Program-made: the position numbers and the translations under genes | Source of the DNA: Paenibacillus eucommiae | GTDB lineage: Bacteria > Bacillota > Bacilli > Paenibacillales > NBRC-103111 | Direction: 5' to 3' | DNA: 64,000 nucleotides | NCBI RefSeq assembly: GCF_017874215.1 | Contig: NZ_JAGGLB010000011.1 | Location: 124,001 to 188,000 of the forward strand | The notes under the pieces: generated by a model | Told to the model about the DNA's origin: nothing | Seen by the model: the letters and a program-made list of their open reading frames with translations, nothing else | Databases searched by the model: none | In this document: piece after piece, positions 63,525-64,000 of the stretch | Layout: each line of letters opens with the position of its first letter | Numbering within the stretch: the stretch's first letter is position 1

Positions 63525-64000
63525 TTATACGCCTAACCATTTCTTAAACATATGCTTAGTTGTATCCGCGTTAATCGCTGCAATCGAGGTAGTGAGCGGA
63601 ATGCCTTTCGGGCAAGAGCGAACACAGTTCTGCGAGTTTCCACAGCCTTCAATGCCGCCTCCGTCTTCCATCAAAGCATCGAGACGCTCATCCTTGTTCA
63701 TCTCACCCGTAGGATGCGTATTGAACAGACGAACTTGCGAAATCGCTGCTGGTCCGATAAAATCCGTTTTTTCGTTAACGTTCGGACAAGCCTCCAGGCA
63801 AACGCCGCAGGTCATGCATTTGGAAAGCTCATAGGCCCACTGCCGCTTGGACTCTGCAAGCCGGGGACCAGGCCCCAAATCGTAGGTTCCATCGATAGGA
63901 ATCCACGCTTTAACTTTCTTCAGCGCGTTAAACATACGTCCGCGGTCGATAACAAGGTCACGCACAATCGGGAACGTGCTCATAGGAGCCACGCGGATCG
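63525..64000 (-). CDS. sdhB: Succinate dehydrogenase iron-sulfur subunit (N-terminus outside window)
   Basis: C-terminal 158 residues or so; the frame is open at the right edge. Cys motifs CMTCGVCLEACP (4Fe-4S) and CGNSQNCVRSCPKGIPLTTSIA are the second and third cluster sites of SdhB. The plug MAPMSTFPIVRDLVIDRGRM is typical of the Bacillus-type enzyme. Electron transfer subunit of complex II at the membrane. Terminator directly downstream, so it ends its operon. Confidence 0.95.
   Translation of the reverse strand, partial: IRVAPMSTFPIVRDLVIDRGRMFNALKKVKAWIPIDGTYDLGPGPRLAESKRQWAYELSKCMTCGVCLEACPNVNEKTDFIGPAAISQVRLFNTHPTGEMNKDERLDALMEDGGGIEGCGNSQNCVRSCPKGIPLTTSIAAINADTTKHMFKKWLGV

Overview
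The window looks like chromosome from a Gram-positive soil or plant-associated Firmicute of the Paenibacillaceae, most likely Paenibacillus or a close relative. The signs are strong AGGAGG-type ribosome sites, CUT1-type sugar ABC transporters without their own ATPase, large AraC-type membrane regulators of the YesS/YtdP kind, YesN/YesM two-component pairs, an S-layer-anchored lyase and dispersed palindromic intergenic repeats. No species can be named from the sequence alone.

Layout. (a) 1-6122: a sugar ABC importer (binding lipoprotein cut by the window edge, two permeases) and an AraC membrane regulator. (b) 6356-11155: a Fur-box-controlled siderophore uptake operon; its binding lipoprotein carries an in-frame TAG. 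(c) 11.2-14.9 kb: a gene graveyard holding pieces of an MFS transporter, an integrase, a GDSL-like protein, a sugar permease, a LysR regulator, an HD protein and a cyclase, plus a nested MITE-like element. (d) 14.9-17.6 kb: a three-gene beta-hydroxy/beta-keto acid (carnitine-like) operon. (e) 17.7-20.4 kb: an IS110-family element with a long non-coding left end, a candidate bridge RNA, beside a broken DDE transposase. (f) 20.4-33.5 kb: a nine-gene catabolic operon (binding protein, two permeases, double-domain amidohydrolase, Gfo/Idh/MocA oxidoreductase, DUF993 protein, two TIM-barrel isomerases, MFS) with an AraC membrane regulator upstream. (g) 33.7-44.4 kb: two giant paralogous heparinase II/III-like lyases, one exported with S-layer domains and one without a signal peptide, flanking a DegT-type aminotransferase. 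(h) 44.7-58.1 kb: an eight-gene operon with ABC importer, glycoside hydrolase-like protein, sulfatase, a two-subunit CHR (chromate/sulfate) transporter and formylglycine-generating enzyme, divergent from an AraC response regulator and YesM-like kinase. (i) 58.2-64.0 kb: asparaginase, CutC, a cation efflux protein, a LacI regulator and the C-terminal part of SdhB.

How the parts fit. Regions f to h read as one polysaccharide-utilisation neighbourhood, probably for a sulfated, uronic-acid-containing glycan. The surface lyase would cut the polymer and ABC importers would bring in oligomers. The cytoplasmic lyase, glycoside hydrolase and FGE-activated sulfatase would then process them, and the CHR pair may expel sulfate. 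A duplicated stretch of about 100 bp with identical promoter spacing lies upstream of both the nine-gene operon and the lyase operon, which suggests common control. The non-coding parts hold several repeat families: a 124-bp hairpin with compensatory changes, a short palindrome that serves as target for a 126/169-bp inverted-repeat element, and an array of four 25-bp palindromes.
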